NCBI GenBank assembly: GCA_040954595.2
Contig: CM082578.2
Location: 4,836,001-4,900,000, forward strand
Reading direction: 5' to 3'
DNA from: Balanoglossus misakiensis
Taxonomy: Eukaryota > Hemichordata
Length of the DNA: 64,000 nucleotides
Shown: positions 1 through 11,245 of the stretch, piece by piece
Numbering within the stretch: the first letter of the stretch is position 1
Layout: each line of letters starts with the position of its first letter
The notes under the pieces: model-generated
What the model was told of the DNA's origin: nothing
The model's input: the letters and a program-made list of their open reading frames with translations, nothing else
The model's database searches: none
Translations under genes and position numbers: made by a program

Positions 1-300
1 AATTATACATCGCCCTCAACGATACATGAAAGTCACCGTTTTGTTTCTACACATGTACAGCTCTCTGTGGACAGGATACTACTGCACACTGTCAGTACTG
101 ATTCCTTGCCAGTTTCAGACAGCGTATATTTTTTGATGCATACACTTGCACCGGTGGCACAAAATAGTTACAGGGGCGTAGGAAGCAATTCATGTTTGGA
201 GAGAGGGGGGGGGGGGCAAAGTTAAGGAGACCAACATTCTGGTGGTATTACGGTTGAAATCGACGATATTTTGCTGTGTGATGCACAAATGTCAGATATC
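1..300. repeat. Dispersed repeat unit R, copy 1
   Basis: About 270 bp that recurs at 2897-3180, 15762-15970, 16850-17130 and 56925-57165. Shared landmarks are a start near ttatacatcgccctcaac, the phrase ccagtttcagacagcgtat, a variable poly-G run and the end caacattctggtgg. Copies differ mainly in poly-G length and a few bases. No ORF is conserved among them, so it is read as a noncoding dispersed or segmentally duplicated repeat. The following 300-580 is AT-rich with nothing recognised. Confidence 0.8.
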
Positions 301-582
301 ACAGCTTGTTTGACAATAAAGAGAGCCTTACGGACCGTAATCAATGGATATGAACCAATTGTGACTCATCTTCAATAGGTTAGTAAATTTATGTAGCAAA
401 ATAAATGTGTACAATCCATTGTTAATAAAAAATATCAAAATATAATTATAAATATCATAAAAATAAATATCATTGTTTTTGATGACAAGTTTTAAATTTG
501 AAAAAGCCAATTTATGCAGTTGTTTAGTTGAAACTGAAGGTTAAAGGTCAAACTCTTTAATAACGAGCGATTTGATTAGCTA

Positions 583-960
583 GTGGTTATGGGCCTGGAC
601 CAATCACAGAACATGTTATGTTATATGGCGACTTCAGTGAGTAAATACTGCGTATGTCATATTGCCGCTAGTGACAACGAGCCAATTATTACTTGTACTG
701 ACAAATCATGGGCGAAATTGAGCGAATGTCCCGAAGTATGGAAGATTTCCGATGGGTTGGGGCAAAAACTTGCACTTCAGTTTAAGCCTGATCGAGAGCA
801 AGAGGTTTATCACCTACGATGTTACCAGCGTTTTACAGACAAACGACATCTATCTCAAGCAGAGAAACGCAAAGAGAGCGATAAGCTGCAGAAAACAATT
901 GTCGAACTTGTCGAGGAAACCAACGAAGACGAACTCCAAGGGTCTCTGCCTGTCAAGTGA
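583..960 (+). CDS. Small zinc-binding-type ORF, possible first exon or transposon-derived fragment
   Basis: A 125-codon ORF from ATG to TGA. Visible features are a Cys/His-rich N-terminal half (C23, C25, H26, C38, C49, then H77 and C80 in HLRCYQRFTDK) and a charged, helix-prone C-terminus rich in E/K. The H-x-x-C-Y-x-x-F-T-D-K pattern resembles the N-terminal zinc-binding region of uncharacterised proteins common in cnidarians, lancelets and molluscs, some of them transposon-associated; this is recalled family knowledge, not a search. No splice partner, promoter or downstream domain is visible, so it may be a single-exon remnant. Codon use is coherent across the ORF, which argues against chance. 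The function is unknown. Confidence 0.4.
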   Translation: MVMGLDQSQNMLCYMATSVSKYCVCHIAASDNEPIITCTDKSWAKLSECPEVWKISDGLGQKLALQFKPDREQEVYHLRCYQRFTDKRHLSQAEKRKESDKLQKTIVELVEETNEDELQGSLPVK

Positions 961-1974
961 CGTTTAAGGTCACATTCGGGTGTGATGTCCAAGACCAAAC
1001 GCAGTGTCTTTTTAAAATATCCATTCTTTACATTGAATGAATGAGCAGCTACCAGAAATATTTCAGTATTAACTGTCAAGCTACCCTCCTCAGTCCTGGC
1101 CTATTCAATATGAAAAACTTGATTAAAGCTGCTAATAAAACAGCATTTAATAGCTAATGTCATGTGGGAACTCCTGCCACAAGGGGCTGCTGGCCAAATA
1201 GAAAGTGACTGCCATCGATGGTGGTTCACTACTGCATTGAATTCCACAAGGGAGAAGGGAAAAGTATATTTCAGTGGTATGTCGGTATACAGAACTATGG
1301 AAAAGCTGTTGTGATGTTTCACGGTTATCAGAATAGACCATCAACTAAAGATAGCACTCACTTATAAAAGATAGCAAAAATTACAGATGACAGAAGCGCA
1401 CTTCACAGGACACATGGTCAACCGTCGTACATGTAAATGAAAAGAAAGATGCATATTTATCAAATCAGAAGAATAAGCAATCAATCATCAACAAGCCCAG
1501 CAGACAAAATGGTGTCAAAAACAAGTCATGTATGATCCTGAAGAAGATGCTGACAAGCTCATTGTCCAAAGAGTGATTGAAAGTTCATCCACAGCTAAAA
1601 CAGTGAATGTTGGCAATTACGCCAATCACTGATTTTTCTTTGCTACCCTGCACCCATTGACTTTTCCCATCAAATTTACATGTACTTCAAGTACAAAGCA
1701 AAATTAATTTTATCAAGTTATCAAAAGAACCACATGTACAATATTATATCCCCAACTGAAATAATTTTAAGCTTTAAAAACTAATTAACAGTTTCCTTAA
1801 TATTTGACATGTGGTAACAATATTGTATAAGGTTTATATTAATAATCAGAGCAACCATGTAAAATATTAGACATCGAATACTGTTCCCCAAGCATAATAC
1901 TAAATTTAAACTTCCAAATTACAAAAACGTCGTGTTTATTTCATGGCAACAAGCTATTTTCATAGGAATGTTAG
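961..1974. other. Noncoding stretch, no gene recognised
   Basis: AT-rich sequence without a long ORF, splice-consistent exon or obvious repeat. Only short chance ORFs occur. Confidence 0.5.
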
Positions 1975-3180
1975 CAGCCATATTGGGTTTATGCAAATTA
2001 GGCACATTTTCACAAGGTGGACTCGGGTGCATGTTGTTTTACTTTTAATTTAGGTAACTGTCTGAAATCAGTTCTGAAGAAAAAACTCTCTTACTCTCTT
2101 GGTGGGTTAGGTGCCCAAATCGCGTAGATTGAATAGACTAAACGTTAAACGGTGGAAAGGTAAGACTTCTGTCATGACATTCTCATTGTATCATGTACCG
2201 GGGGTATGGCTACATGTATATATGCTAAATGGGTGTTTGAAATGAAGCCAGTCCTCTTTCTCCCAGTTGTAATACACGGGAAGCTACAATGGGTTTTCTG
2301 TTACTACCGAGTCTGGATTTGTTGCAATCTGTCATGGATTTTCCATGGGGTACTTTTGGCAGAGTAAATCAGACTGCACCAGTGTTGGGTGACGATTAAG
2401 TAATTCAAACTCTACACCTTTTGACATTATCGTTAGTGCTGCAATATCCTGTGTGCATACATGTGTGAGTCAGAGTGTTTGGTCAAATGAAAGATAGGCC
2501 CACAAGAAACTCACTGTAAAATTCAAGGCGACCAACGACATTCCATGCACAGTGTGTACTACCATCTCCAGAGCTAACTCCAGCAGGAATCATCGATTCA
2601 AATGCGTACACGCACCCTTCTCGAATATTTGCGTCATGCCGCCCATAAATATGGCGTCATCGTTTTTGAGTGAAAATTCAGTCTAAACGTTCCACTCACT
2701 GCCTGCGATAGAACCACTGAGAGAAGAATCTAAATTCTCCTACCTCAGATGAAACTTGCATCCGGACTGCTGGCCAATACTTAGCACCAAATTTCATGAA
2801 TAATATTTCCATTCTGAGGGCTAGGCGCTCCATTTAAAACACGATGGAAGTACACATCTAATATTAGGTCCGCCATGTTGGTCCATCATCACCACAGTTA
2901 TACATCGCCCTCAACAATACACGAAAGTCACCGTTTTGTTTCTACACAGCTCTATGCAGACAACCTTGCCAGTTTCAGACAGCGTATTTTTTTCGATGCA
3001 TACACTTGCACCAGTGGCGCAAAATAGTTACAGGGGCGTAGGAAGCAATTCATGTTTGGAGGGGGGGGGGGGGGGCAAAGTTAAGGTAACCAACATTCTG
3101 GTGGTATTACGGTTGAAATCGACGATATTTTGCTGCGTGATGCACAAATGTCAGATATCACAGCTTGTTTGACAATAACA
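1975..3180. repeat. Segmental duplicate SD1 (partner 15960-17150), ending in repeat R copy 2
   Basis: The sequence from tgggtttatgcaaattaggc through unit R is present again, same orientation, at 15960-17150. Differences are small indels and scattered substitutions (for example a short extra segment near 2205-2225). No conserved ORF is seen, so it is treated as duplicated noncoding DNA. Confidence 0.85.
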
Positions 3181-3284
3181 TACCGAACTTTATTCAGCAA
3201 CTTCTGTGGTCGAACAACAAGTTTAACGTCTGTGGTAGCCACTGTCGCCAGAGCAGGGTCCCGTTAACTTTGTCCGCCAGTTGC

Positions 3285-3830
3285 CCCAAGTTTCTCAATG
3301 TACACTTTCATTGTTCTCACTTTCTCCCATACAAATCAAACTCATGCTGCACCTGCGATCAAATTACATGTACGTTCAAACTGTGTTATAGCCGCGATAA
3401 GCTGCGATTCTAACAATTTGAGATGTTCTCACGCAGCTTTACTACATGGTAAACTGTTTTTAAACTATAAATAAGCAATCTGACGATGGTAGGTTGACAA
3501 ATATATATGCTCCGGGACCCAGGCGATCAGTGTACTATACATAAAATAACCACATCACTAGCCCGGAGACCAGGGCGTCGATCTAGGCTACCACATCACA
3601 AACAATCGCCTCACACTACGACAGCATACATGGCATAAGAAAACCGTACCGCGTAAGTAAAATACGTCGCCGTTCCCTACGTCTGATATTTAATAGTTCA
3701 GATTCGTAGTGCGTATGCTGGGGTGATGCTTTCCAACTAATGCACCCCATGTAACTTCACATTGGCGAATCAGATTACGAATATCGGATACTAGTGATAA
3801 AAGAACTAGGCTACGGTGCTTGTTTATTCT
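3285..3830. repeat. Segmental duplicate SD2 (partner 30283-30745)
   Basis: Starts at aagtttctcaatgtacac and ends at gtgcttgtttattct. The partner lies 27 kb away on the same strand and shares long identical runs with several small deletions. The right partner overlaps the 3' end of a minus-strand ORF (30677-31096); the left partner does not carry the rest of that ORF. Confidence 0.85.
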
Positions 3831-3950
3831 CTTTATCTGTTAAAAACAGGATATGGCATTTGCAAGAGACTGACTGCGACACAGACTGTTGTTTGTCTGT
3901 TGTGTCCACAATTGGCCATAATTATATTGACAACACAACACGCCGCGAGA

Positions 3951-4721
3951 TAAGGCTGCATTCACAAACACCTCTGGAGGGGGGGGGGAGAATTGAGGGG
4001 GGGGGGGGTGAAAAAGTTGAGGGTATGTAAGGGGGGATTTGAAATAATTTGGTGACTGAAAGGGGGGACTTGAAAAATTCACTTTTGCCTCCCCAACTTT
4101 GGGGACTAAAAATTTATTTTGAGTCCACAAATATGCAGTTTCGAGCCCTTCATATTACAATTTTTTTTCTAATGTGGGAGGGAGACACCTCCTCCCACAC
4201 CCACTCCTTCATTCATCAACACCTTTCATTCATTGACTGGTTTATCTAGTGTACCAGGGCAGGGTACTTGCTCCCCCCCTATACCGATGCTAACTTTGAG
4301 CGGCAAAGGTTAAATTTGTCGTCCCCAACATAGTTGAGTTAATTTGCTTTTGTGTTCATTAAAATGCAGTTTTGGGCTCTGTACATTTTGTATTTTATAA
4401 AATTTTATTACGTGGCAGGGGGACACCACCTCCCAAACCCACCACCTTCACTTCTCTGTTTACTACATGTTTATTTGCCAACACATAATAAAAGAATATA
4501 AACAAATGTTCGAATACTGATGAGAGAAGACATCAGTTTCCAGTTTCAAAATCTTTTCATGGGAGCGGGGTTTTTCTTTTTTACAAGATATATATAAATT
4601 GATTCACCACCCCCACCTGATGAGGGAGGGGGGGGGGATTTCAAAATATTTGCAGTTCAGATGGGGGGATTTGAAAATATTTCGGTTATGAGGGGGGAGG
4701 TGTTTGTGAATGCAGCCTAAG
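3951..4721. mobile_element. TIR-flanked nonautonomous element E1 with G-rich interior
   Basis: The left end AGGCTGCATTCACAAACACC (about 3954-3973) is the inverse of the right end ggtgtttgtgaatgcagcct (about 4700-4719), giving terminal inverted repeats of roughly 22 bp. The interior is dominated by runs such as ggggggatttgaaaat and has no coding capacity. Partial copies lie at 42777-43095 (right part) and 55075-55793. The latter interrupts a duplicated segment whose sister copy (about 14617-14657) lacks it, which supports mobility. Superfamily not assigned; target-site duplication unclear. Confidence 0.7.
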
Positions 4722-4870
4722 CGACAGTCATATGGGTCAACTTCCTGTTGACAAAATCCGAATCCAGGCCGTTGATCTTTGGAACCAGGACCTTATCCGA
4801 GTCCTTGATCTTTGGATCCCCACGAAACATTAACCTGAATCCAGTCTTCGCCGCCGCCCTGCGTAGGTAA

Positions 4871-4879
4871 TATAAAAGG
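4871..4879 (+). promoter_or_regulatory. TATA box of lectin copy A
   Basis: TATAAAAGG, a perfect TATA consensus, lies 123 bp upstream of a strong 5'-UTR splice donor (AG|GTAAGCT, GT at 5003). The predicted start of transcription is near 4900-4905. Copy B preserves the same element at 43247-43255. The UTR exon would be about 4900-5002, a second UTR exon could begin at 5079, and the ATG exon has its acceptor at 5638. Confidence 0.65.
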
Positions 4880-5161
4880 ACCGACAAGGGACTCCGCATG
4901 TACTTGTAGGACAGACACGAGCGAGCGTGCTTCAATTATCTCACAAGGCGTTAAACGTTAGTTTGATTTTCATTCCGACTCTTAACACAGCATTGTGCAT
5001 AGGTAAGCTAAAATCATGTCTCTTCCAAGTACATTTTGTGATAGGGTATTACTTTATTTCCATTGTTTGCCCTTTTAGTAGAATTATTATCGGTGCCATT
5101 GTGCGGATTACAGAGTCCGGTATATGCTATTGCGCAGACGAGAAAAATATGTACATGTACG

Positions 5162-5258
5162 TGTATTGTATTGTATTGTATTGTATTGTATTGTATTGTA
5201 TTGTATTGTATTGTATTGTATTGTATTGTATTGTATTACAGTATTGTATTGTATTGTA
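5162..5258. repeat. (TTGTA)n pentanucleotide microsatellite, short allele
   Basis: About 19 near-perfect units in the 5'-UTR intron of lectin copy A. The orthologous position in copy B (43544-43790) is about 2.5 times longer. Confidence 0.95.
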
Positions 5259-5654
5259 AAGATATGGAAAGGTTTGATTTTATTTTTAAAACTCAATGCG
5301 AAATTAACTGTACAAGGCATTATATGTATCGCATCACAATATCGACACGTGTTTTGAATTTCTCCCATAAGTTTTGTTTTTGTTATTTTGATTATTTGTT
5401 TTATTTGGGGGGATATCGGAGAAGTAGGCTTAGCTTCAATCAGTGCAAGTGGCATCCAACTTTCAGGATTGCAGTACCTCTGCCTCTGACTCGTTTGCTT
5501 TATCACCCCCCCCCCCTCCATTTTGGGGAGTGAGCTAGGAAGGTCCGCGGGTACGATTATTGTTAAATTCTCCAGTAAATATCAAAATGTCATACAAAAA
5601 TTCATGAAGCTGTTTTGTTGGTTTTTACATTTTCTCAGTCCAATCAACGACAAG

Positions 5655-8600
5655 ATGGTGGAAGCATGGGCCTCCGGCTTCGGTATTTTCCTTGGGCTTC
5701 TGGTTATTCTTTTGACTGGTATGACGTGCGATGGCAAGCGTAGCCAGACAGGTAAGAATGAATCACAAGATATGTTATTTAGACTTTGGATTCTAATATA
5801 AAGGCGCAACAATAAAACATGACAGTTTGGTTTGTCAACGTTTGACAGTGTGTTTACAAGCAGAAGATATCTTATCTTCTCACAACCTTTCGCCAACATG
5901 TGAACTCTATCGATGTAACCTTAACCGTACCCCCGCTTTGGCGGTAAATGGACCAATATAGTGACCGGGAGAAGTTGGTAGACAACGCAGTACGACTGCG
6001 CATAATCCATCCCGTCACAGTTATATCTGACAGCTTGGCTAGCTGAGAGCACTACTCCACATTGCACGAACAAAAATAATCATTTTATTTTTAATCGTTA
6101 GAAAGTGTACTTAGCACATTTTGGCTATTGCGTTCAAAATAATAAATTCTTTGGCATCATTTACGGACTCCGTAGTGACGATAACGTACATCTGATGGTT
6201 TTAGTGAGAAATACTATTTTCATGGATGAATTGCTAGCTACTTTCCAATTCCTCGCTATGTTTGTCAAGCCCAATCAACTTGGCAGACTGATCGCTTCTA
6301 TAGTATTTTCATTCACTGTCTAATGGGATCTTAAAATATAGTTAGTCACTCATGTACTCCTGCAGAATGTTGCAACAGCATCTTTTTCATTCTTTGACTT
6401 TTGTGCGTGATTCAGGTTGCGAGCCCGGGTGGGACAGTTTTAAGGATAAATGTTACTACGCCTACAAGTTTTCGTTGTATACCTACGATGAAGCGAGGAC
6501 GCTGTGTATTGCAATGGGAGGTGCACTGGCGAAGATAAACGACGTCGAAGAAGACTTCTATTTGAAAGGTTTGTGATCTGTCGGACGCATAACATTGATT
6601 CGGATGTTTATTTTCGTACAAAATTATTGAGCATGGACATTGTTTAAAGATGAGTTAATCAGAATGTGTTCTCCTCCAAAAGAGATTCGCCATCAAATGT
6701 TGACGCTTCTTCTCCAGTCAAGTAGTACATGCAGATCTGGGTAGTCCATCTACTTGACAACGATACGATTTATTTAAAGGGACACAGTCTCTCTCTCGCA
6801 GCCCTATTTCAATTAATTATGTTTGATACAAAACACTGTGACAGTTTATGTTATTCTACATGTGGATATATTGTGAATGAACGTTCGACCACATACAACT
6901 TCCATCCCGTTTGTAGGATATGAGAGTAAAAACTCGCCCTAAATGAATAAATGGTAAAGAACGATTATTCATTTTGGTGAGTTTTTCACTCTCGTGTCTA
7001 CAAGTGGGATGGAAGGTGTGTGTTGTCGAATGCTGTTTCAATATATACATCCACATGTAGAATAATGTAAACATTGTCTTGTATCAAACATAATTAATGG
7101 AAAAGGGGCAGCGAGGTATCAAACATAATTGATGGTAAATAGAGAGACTTTTTAAGGAACAAATTAAGTTTACGAAGCCCAATCTCTTTTATTGTCACAG
7201 GGTATACAGAAGGCACAGTTAATATGTGGCTGGGTGCAAACGATCGCCAGAATGAGGAAATGTGGACATGGGAAGACGGTACCTCGGTGAGTCTTTGTGT
7301 GATTCTATTGCTTTTCTGTACGATATTCACGATGACGTGGATGTGATTAGTTTGTGAGAAGCATCAAACCCTGGTCGATTTGACATTGCACACCAACCGT
7401 CAAAGACGGACAGCTAAACCAACCAACCAACCAACCAACCATGTACCCAACCAACCAATCGGCCAAAAAACACCGAGTCTCGCATACGCATGCAAGTACT
7501 GCTGTATGCGGGTTCCAATGCATAAAGTCGTATATGTAGAGTAAAGCCGCAATTCCCTACCGCACAACCACAACATAACTCTCAATTCTTTGGCAGATGA
7601 CGTACACTAATTGGAAAACCGGCCAGCCAGACAACACCGACAATGTCGAACACTGCTTGCATTTCTACGATAAATGGCAAGCGAAATGGAACGATGCCAA
7701 TTGCGATTTGCTCATGGGATTTATCTGCGAAAAAGAAACACGTAAGTATTTTTCTCACATCTACATGTATTCACAACACTGCAATTTTTTTACGATTCTA
7801 AGTTTATTTTGTCTTTTTATTTTATTCTTTTTTTTCTCACACTACTTACAATTACTTATTTTTTATGTCACGGTAAGCTTATAAACACCAATGAATTTTG
7901 AAAACAAGACTAAATGGTAAAAGTTTACATCTAGCATTTTTCGATTTTTCATTCAGTTGGTATAAGATGTGGGATGAAATGGCCGAGTCAGCAACTGTCT
8001 TGTGCACCAAACGGATAGAACTTTAATTGGCAGCTATTGGGGTTTTAGGTTTGAAATAAATTGTTATACCAAACATTTCGGCGCACGACACGACGACTTA
8101 CTGTGTGGTGCCGCGACCAGAATTTAGCGAATTTCAATTTATGTAAGACCAAATTCAAAACAGAAAAATAGCGTCAAGGACACTGTGGTCCCATTTGAGG
8201 ATTATGCGGAAACAGTGACACACCAGAATAAAAATTACAGGTGACATTGCAAGCAGATCTGCAAGCAGCAATATCGGGCCTAAGCCAACATAGCACATAG
8301 CAACATAGCAATAAGCATATCTGCTCTGGATGCCAAGATATGATAAAGTAGGTCAAAGGTCACCTGAGGTCATGCAAAATTTGGGCAAGAAATTTTGACC
8401 CTATACTGGTCCAGGTTCAACAAAAACCAAACCTATAGCCCTATTGGTTAGCCTGGAATTAGGTATGCACATAATTAATGAGATATGCAGGTGTCACAGG
8501 TGACCCCCAATTTTGGCTTTTCAATTTTAGTCCCAACCCTCCAAACGCCAAGTCTGTACCTGCTCTGGATGCCAATATATGATAAAGTAGGTCAAAGGTC

Positions 8601-10765
8601 ACCTGAGGTCATGCAAAATTTGGGCAAGAAATTTTGACCTTATACTGGTCTATGTTCAACAAAAACCAAACCTATAGCCCTATTGGTTAGCCTGGAATTA
8701 GGTATGCACATAATTAATGAGATATGCAGGTGTCACAGGTGACCCCCCAATTTTGGCTTTTCAATTTTAGTCCCAACCCTCCAAACGCCAAGTCTGTACC
8801 TGCTCTGGATGCCGAGATATAGGAAAGTAGGTCAAAGGTCACCTGAGGTCACCCAAAATTTGGGCAAGAAATTTTGACCCTATACTGGTCCATGTCCCAT
8901 AAGAACGAAACCTCTAGCCCTATTAGTTAGCCCGGAATTAGGTATGCACATAATTAATGTGTTAAGCAGGTGTTACAGGTGAGCCCAAAATTTTGCCTTT
9001 TATTTTGGCCCCATTGTGCTCACTGACCAATAGACAGTCACTGTACAGGACTATTGCACAGACCAGAATTCCACAATAAGACGTGGACATAGCTTAACCA
9101 TAGAGGTATGAGTAAAGGTATAAATTTAATAAAAAGACTAAAAAATTCATAAAAAATAAAACATCGATGATATTAACTTAACACTTACAGGTCGATGTGA
9201 GGTTGACATAAGGTACATGCATACCAATTTTTAAAGCAATCTGACGAGTAGTTGTTGACTTTCAGAGTTTTGATAAATTTCACATTTTCCCAGCTAATTT
9301 GCATATTTTTGGGCCTGGCAACTTCGTTTGGACAAACTCCCATCTACAGCCTAGCCTGCACCTACACACCAAATATTGAGGTGATACGCGCAGCGGTTTT
9401 CAAGTTTTTGATGTGGACGGACATACAGACATACATCCATCCATACATCCATACATACATCCATACGCAACCGATCCCATAAGGTCCCATGGTATATATG
9501 CCTATACCAATGGGACCTAAAAATGGAACCAAGCAAAATCTGCCTCCGACACATTGCACAAATGACAAAGTTCCGAAAAAATGCACCGGGTCACACCGGG
9601 TATAAACCCTCATTTCAGCTTCATTTACAACGATTTTCTGCCAGCAGGTGATTCAGCATGCGCAGTCACCGCTGTTGGGTTAGAGAGTGGCGGCATACCG
9701 GACTCACAGATAACAGCCAGTAGCAACTATGATAACATCCACATGTCCTATCAAGGGAGACTGAACTACGCTGGGTCCGGATCGCATGCTTGGTGCGCCT
9801 TGCAGAATATCGCCGGACAGTGGCTGCAAGTTGACCTTGGTTACGAGAGACTAGTAACAAAAGTGGCAACCCAGGTGAGTCAATTGTCATGACTGAACAG
9901 TGACGAACGTGGGAGCTGTCTGTCTGTCTGTCTGTCCACTCTCGGTTACTCAAACCCCTCTGCCCAACGGAAGAAGCAGAGGGCTCTGGGTAACCGAGAC
10001 TATCTGTCCACCAATCTTTTATGGAGGACACTTTCCTATAAAGAGTGGCAACAGGTAATGAGTGGCGCCTTCCCCACATTCGATGAATACCACGTTACGT
10101 ACTGCCACAACACATTAAAGCCTTATTTGGTATTGTGGTATTATAGGGACGCGGTGACTGCTGTGACCAATGGGTGAAGACGTTTCATTTAAGATACTAT
10201 GGGGACGGTGAATGGAAATATGTTACTGACGAAAACCACTCACCTATGGTAAGTGTTCGCGTCGTCCGCTCCATTTTAAGTGATATTACTTCGGAAAACA
10301 TGTCTTCAACTTTCGTGTCGTAAAACCCATTTCACACATCAACAGAAATTACGTTATATCGAACTTACTGACAATTTCTAAACTGTACAAGATGAAAGTA
10401 AAATCTGCTCATCCATACATCATGTTTGTGCAGGCTTTTTTGTTTTCATGTGCTTTGTGTTTCTCTTCCTGATGAAGTTATGATGGACAGATGAACATAC
10501 ACTTGTATAATTATTTGCGTTGGCTTGTAACACCTGGCACCGTGACAACAGCATTACTAGAAATGACGAACGGACAAAGTTGATAAATCTCTTAAATTGA
10601 GAGTTCTTTTTCACATTCCAGACATTCCAAGGGAATTCTGATGCGGACACGATCGTCTACCACGACTTGGTCGAAAACTCGTTCACCACTCAGTACGTCC
10701 GATTTTATCCCCTGACGTGGGAGGGCCACGTTGCAATGAGAGCGGAGATCTACGCATGTGAATAG
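5655..10765 (+). CDS. Secreted C-type lectin + F5/8C (discoidin) protein, copy A
   Basis: Seven coding exons with consensus splice sites and matching phases: 5655-5751, 6416-6568, 7201-7286, 7597-7741, 9648-9874, 10147-10248, 10622-10765; 954 nt, 317 residues. Exon 1 is a hydrophobic signal peptide (GIFLGLLVILLTG). Exons 2-4 (residues 33-161) form a long-form C-type lectin domain: cysteines 34/45, 63/156, 132/148, a QPD motif (122-124, galactose-type ligand/Ca site in this family) and WND (143-145), so Ca-dependent sugar binding is plausible. Exons 5-7 (161-317) form one F5/8 type C domain, including NSFTTQYVRFYPLTW and a terminal YACE. An RGD (238-240) opens exon 6. Inferred role: secreted pattern-recognition or agglutinating lectin. 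No transmembrane segment is seen. Intron 4 contains a mobile element absent from copy B. Confidence 0.92.
6782..7105. mobile_element. Foldback (MITE-like) in lectin intron 2
   Basis: A long imperfect inverted repeat centred near 6955. For example tttgatacaa at 6821 mirrors ttgtatcaaa at 7079, and aacttccatcccgtttgtag mirrors ctacaagtgggatggaagg. Arms are about 135 bp. It is also present in copy B (about 45115-45470), so it predates the segmental duplication. No coding capacity. Confidence 0.75.
8169..9519. mobile_element. 1.35-kb insertion element D in lectin copy A intron 4
   Basis: Begins TAGCGTCAAGGA and ends CAATGGGACCTA, with A-rich flanks (cagaaaaa / aaaatggaacc). The corresponding intron in copy B (46498-46515) runs straight through, giving an empty site. 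An inverted, longer relative occupies 52464-53989. Both ends carry GGTCCCATT in inverted orientation and the right end folds into a hairpin (AGGTCCCAT...ATGGGACCT, 9482-9518). The interior is three tandem units of about 240 bp. No ORF, so nonautonomous; TA or A-rich target duplication suspected. Superfamily unknown. Confidence 0.8.
8316..9040. repeat. Three ~240-bp satellite units carrying DR1 half-site repeats
   Basis: Units are spaced 239 and 240 bp apart. Each contains AGGTCAAAGGTCA (8350-8362, 8589-8601, 8829-8841) followed four bases later by another AGGTCA. AGGTCA-n-AGGTCA is the consensus direct repeat bound by RXR/HNF4/PPAR/COUP-type nuclear receptors. Whether it is functional here is inference. 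Confidence 0.85.
9941..10008. repeat. Hairpin in lectin intron 5
   Basis: CTCGGTTAC...CCTCTGC on the left pairs with GCAGAGG...GTAACCGAG on the right, leaving a short loop. It is conserved in copy B (46925-46987). A related half (tctcggttacccagac) occurs downstream of both pentraxin copies, so it is probably a small foldback family. Confidence 0.7.
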
Positions 10766-10919
10766 AACCACGGGATGTTGGTCTTTACTCGACAAGAAAT
10801 GATCTAAGTCTTTTCTGAATATTCAAATCAAGCGTGTTTAAAAATTTACAAATACTGTCCAGAACATTTTCCCTGGTCTTTCCTAAGTCCACGGGCCCAA
10901 TTCTGCTATGATAAATATA

Positions 10920-10925
10920 AATAAA
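10920..10925 (+). terminator. Polyadenylation signal of lectin copy A
   Basis: AATAAA 155 bp after the stop codon at 10763-10765. The same signal is kept in copy B at 47924-47929. Confidence 0.6.
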
Positions 10926-11114
10926 CGCCTGGCAAATTTGATAGATAACATAGCGTGAGTGAAGTGCATACGTCGAGATTGGCGTGATGAGTAAGCAATG
11001 GCAAGCCAGGCATTTTTTTAAAAGTTTCCTTTGTTATATATCGGTTGCCTGTTGAAATAATTTGACTAGAGATCTTTATTGACTATTTCATGCCACTGAG
11101 CTGTAAAAATCTTG

Positions 11115-11245
11115 ACATACATACATACATACATACATACATACATACATACATACATACATACATACATACATACATACATACATACATACACACATAC
11201 ACACATACACACACACACACATACATACATAAATACATACATGTA
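11115..11245. repeat. (CATA)n microsatellite, short allele
   Basis: About 125 bp of catacatac with some cacaca. In copy B the equivalent position holds about 570 bp of the same repeat plus inserted flanking sequence. Confidence 0.95.

Noticed and set aside
9482-9519. Helitron 3' end (hairpin followed by CTAA)
   Set aside because: The hairpin runs to the very end of the element instead of sitting about 10 bp inside, and no 5' TC end is seen; TA-flanked insertion fits better.
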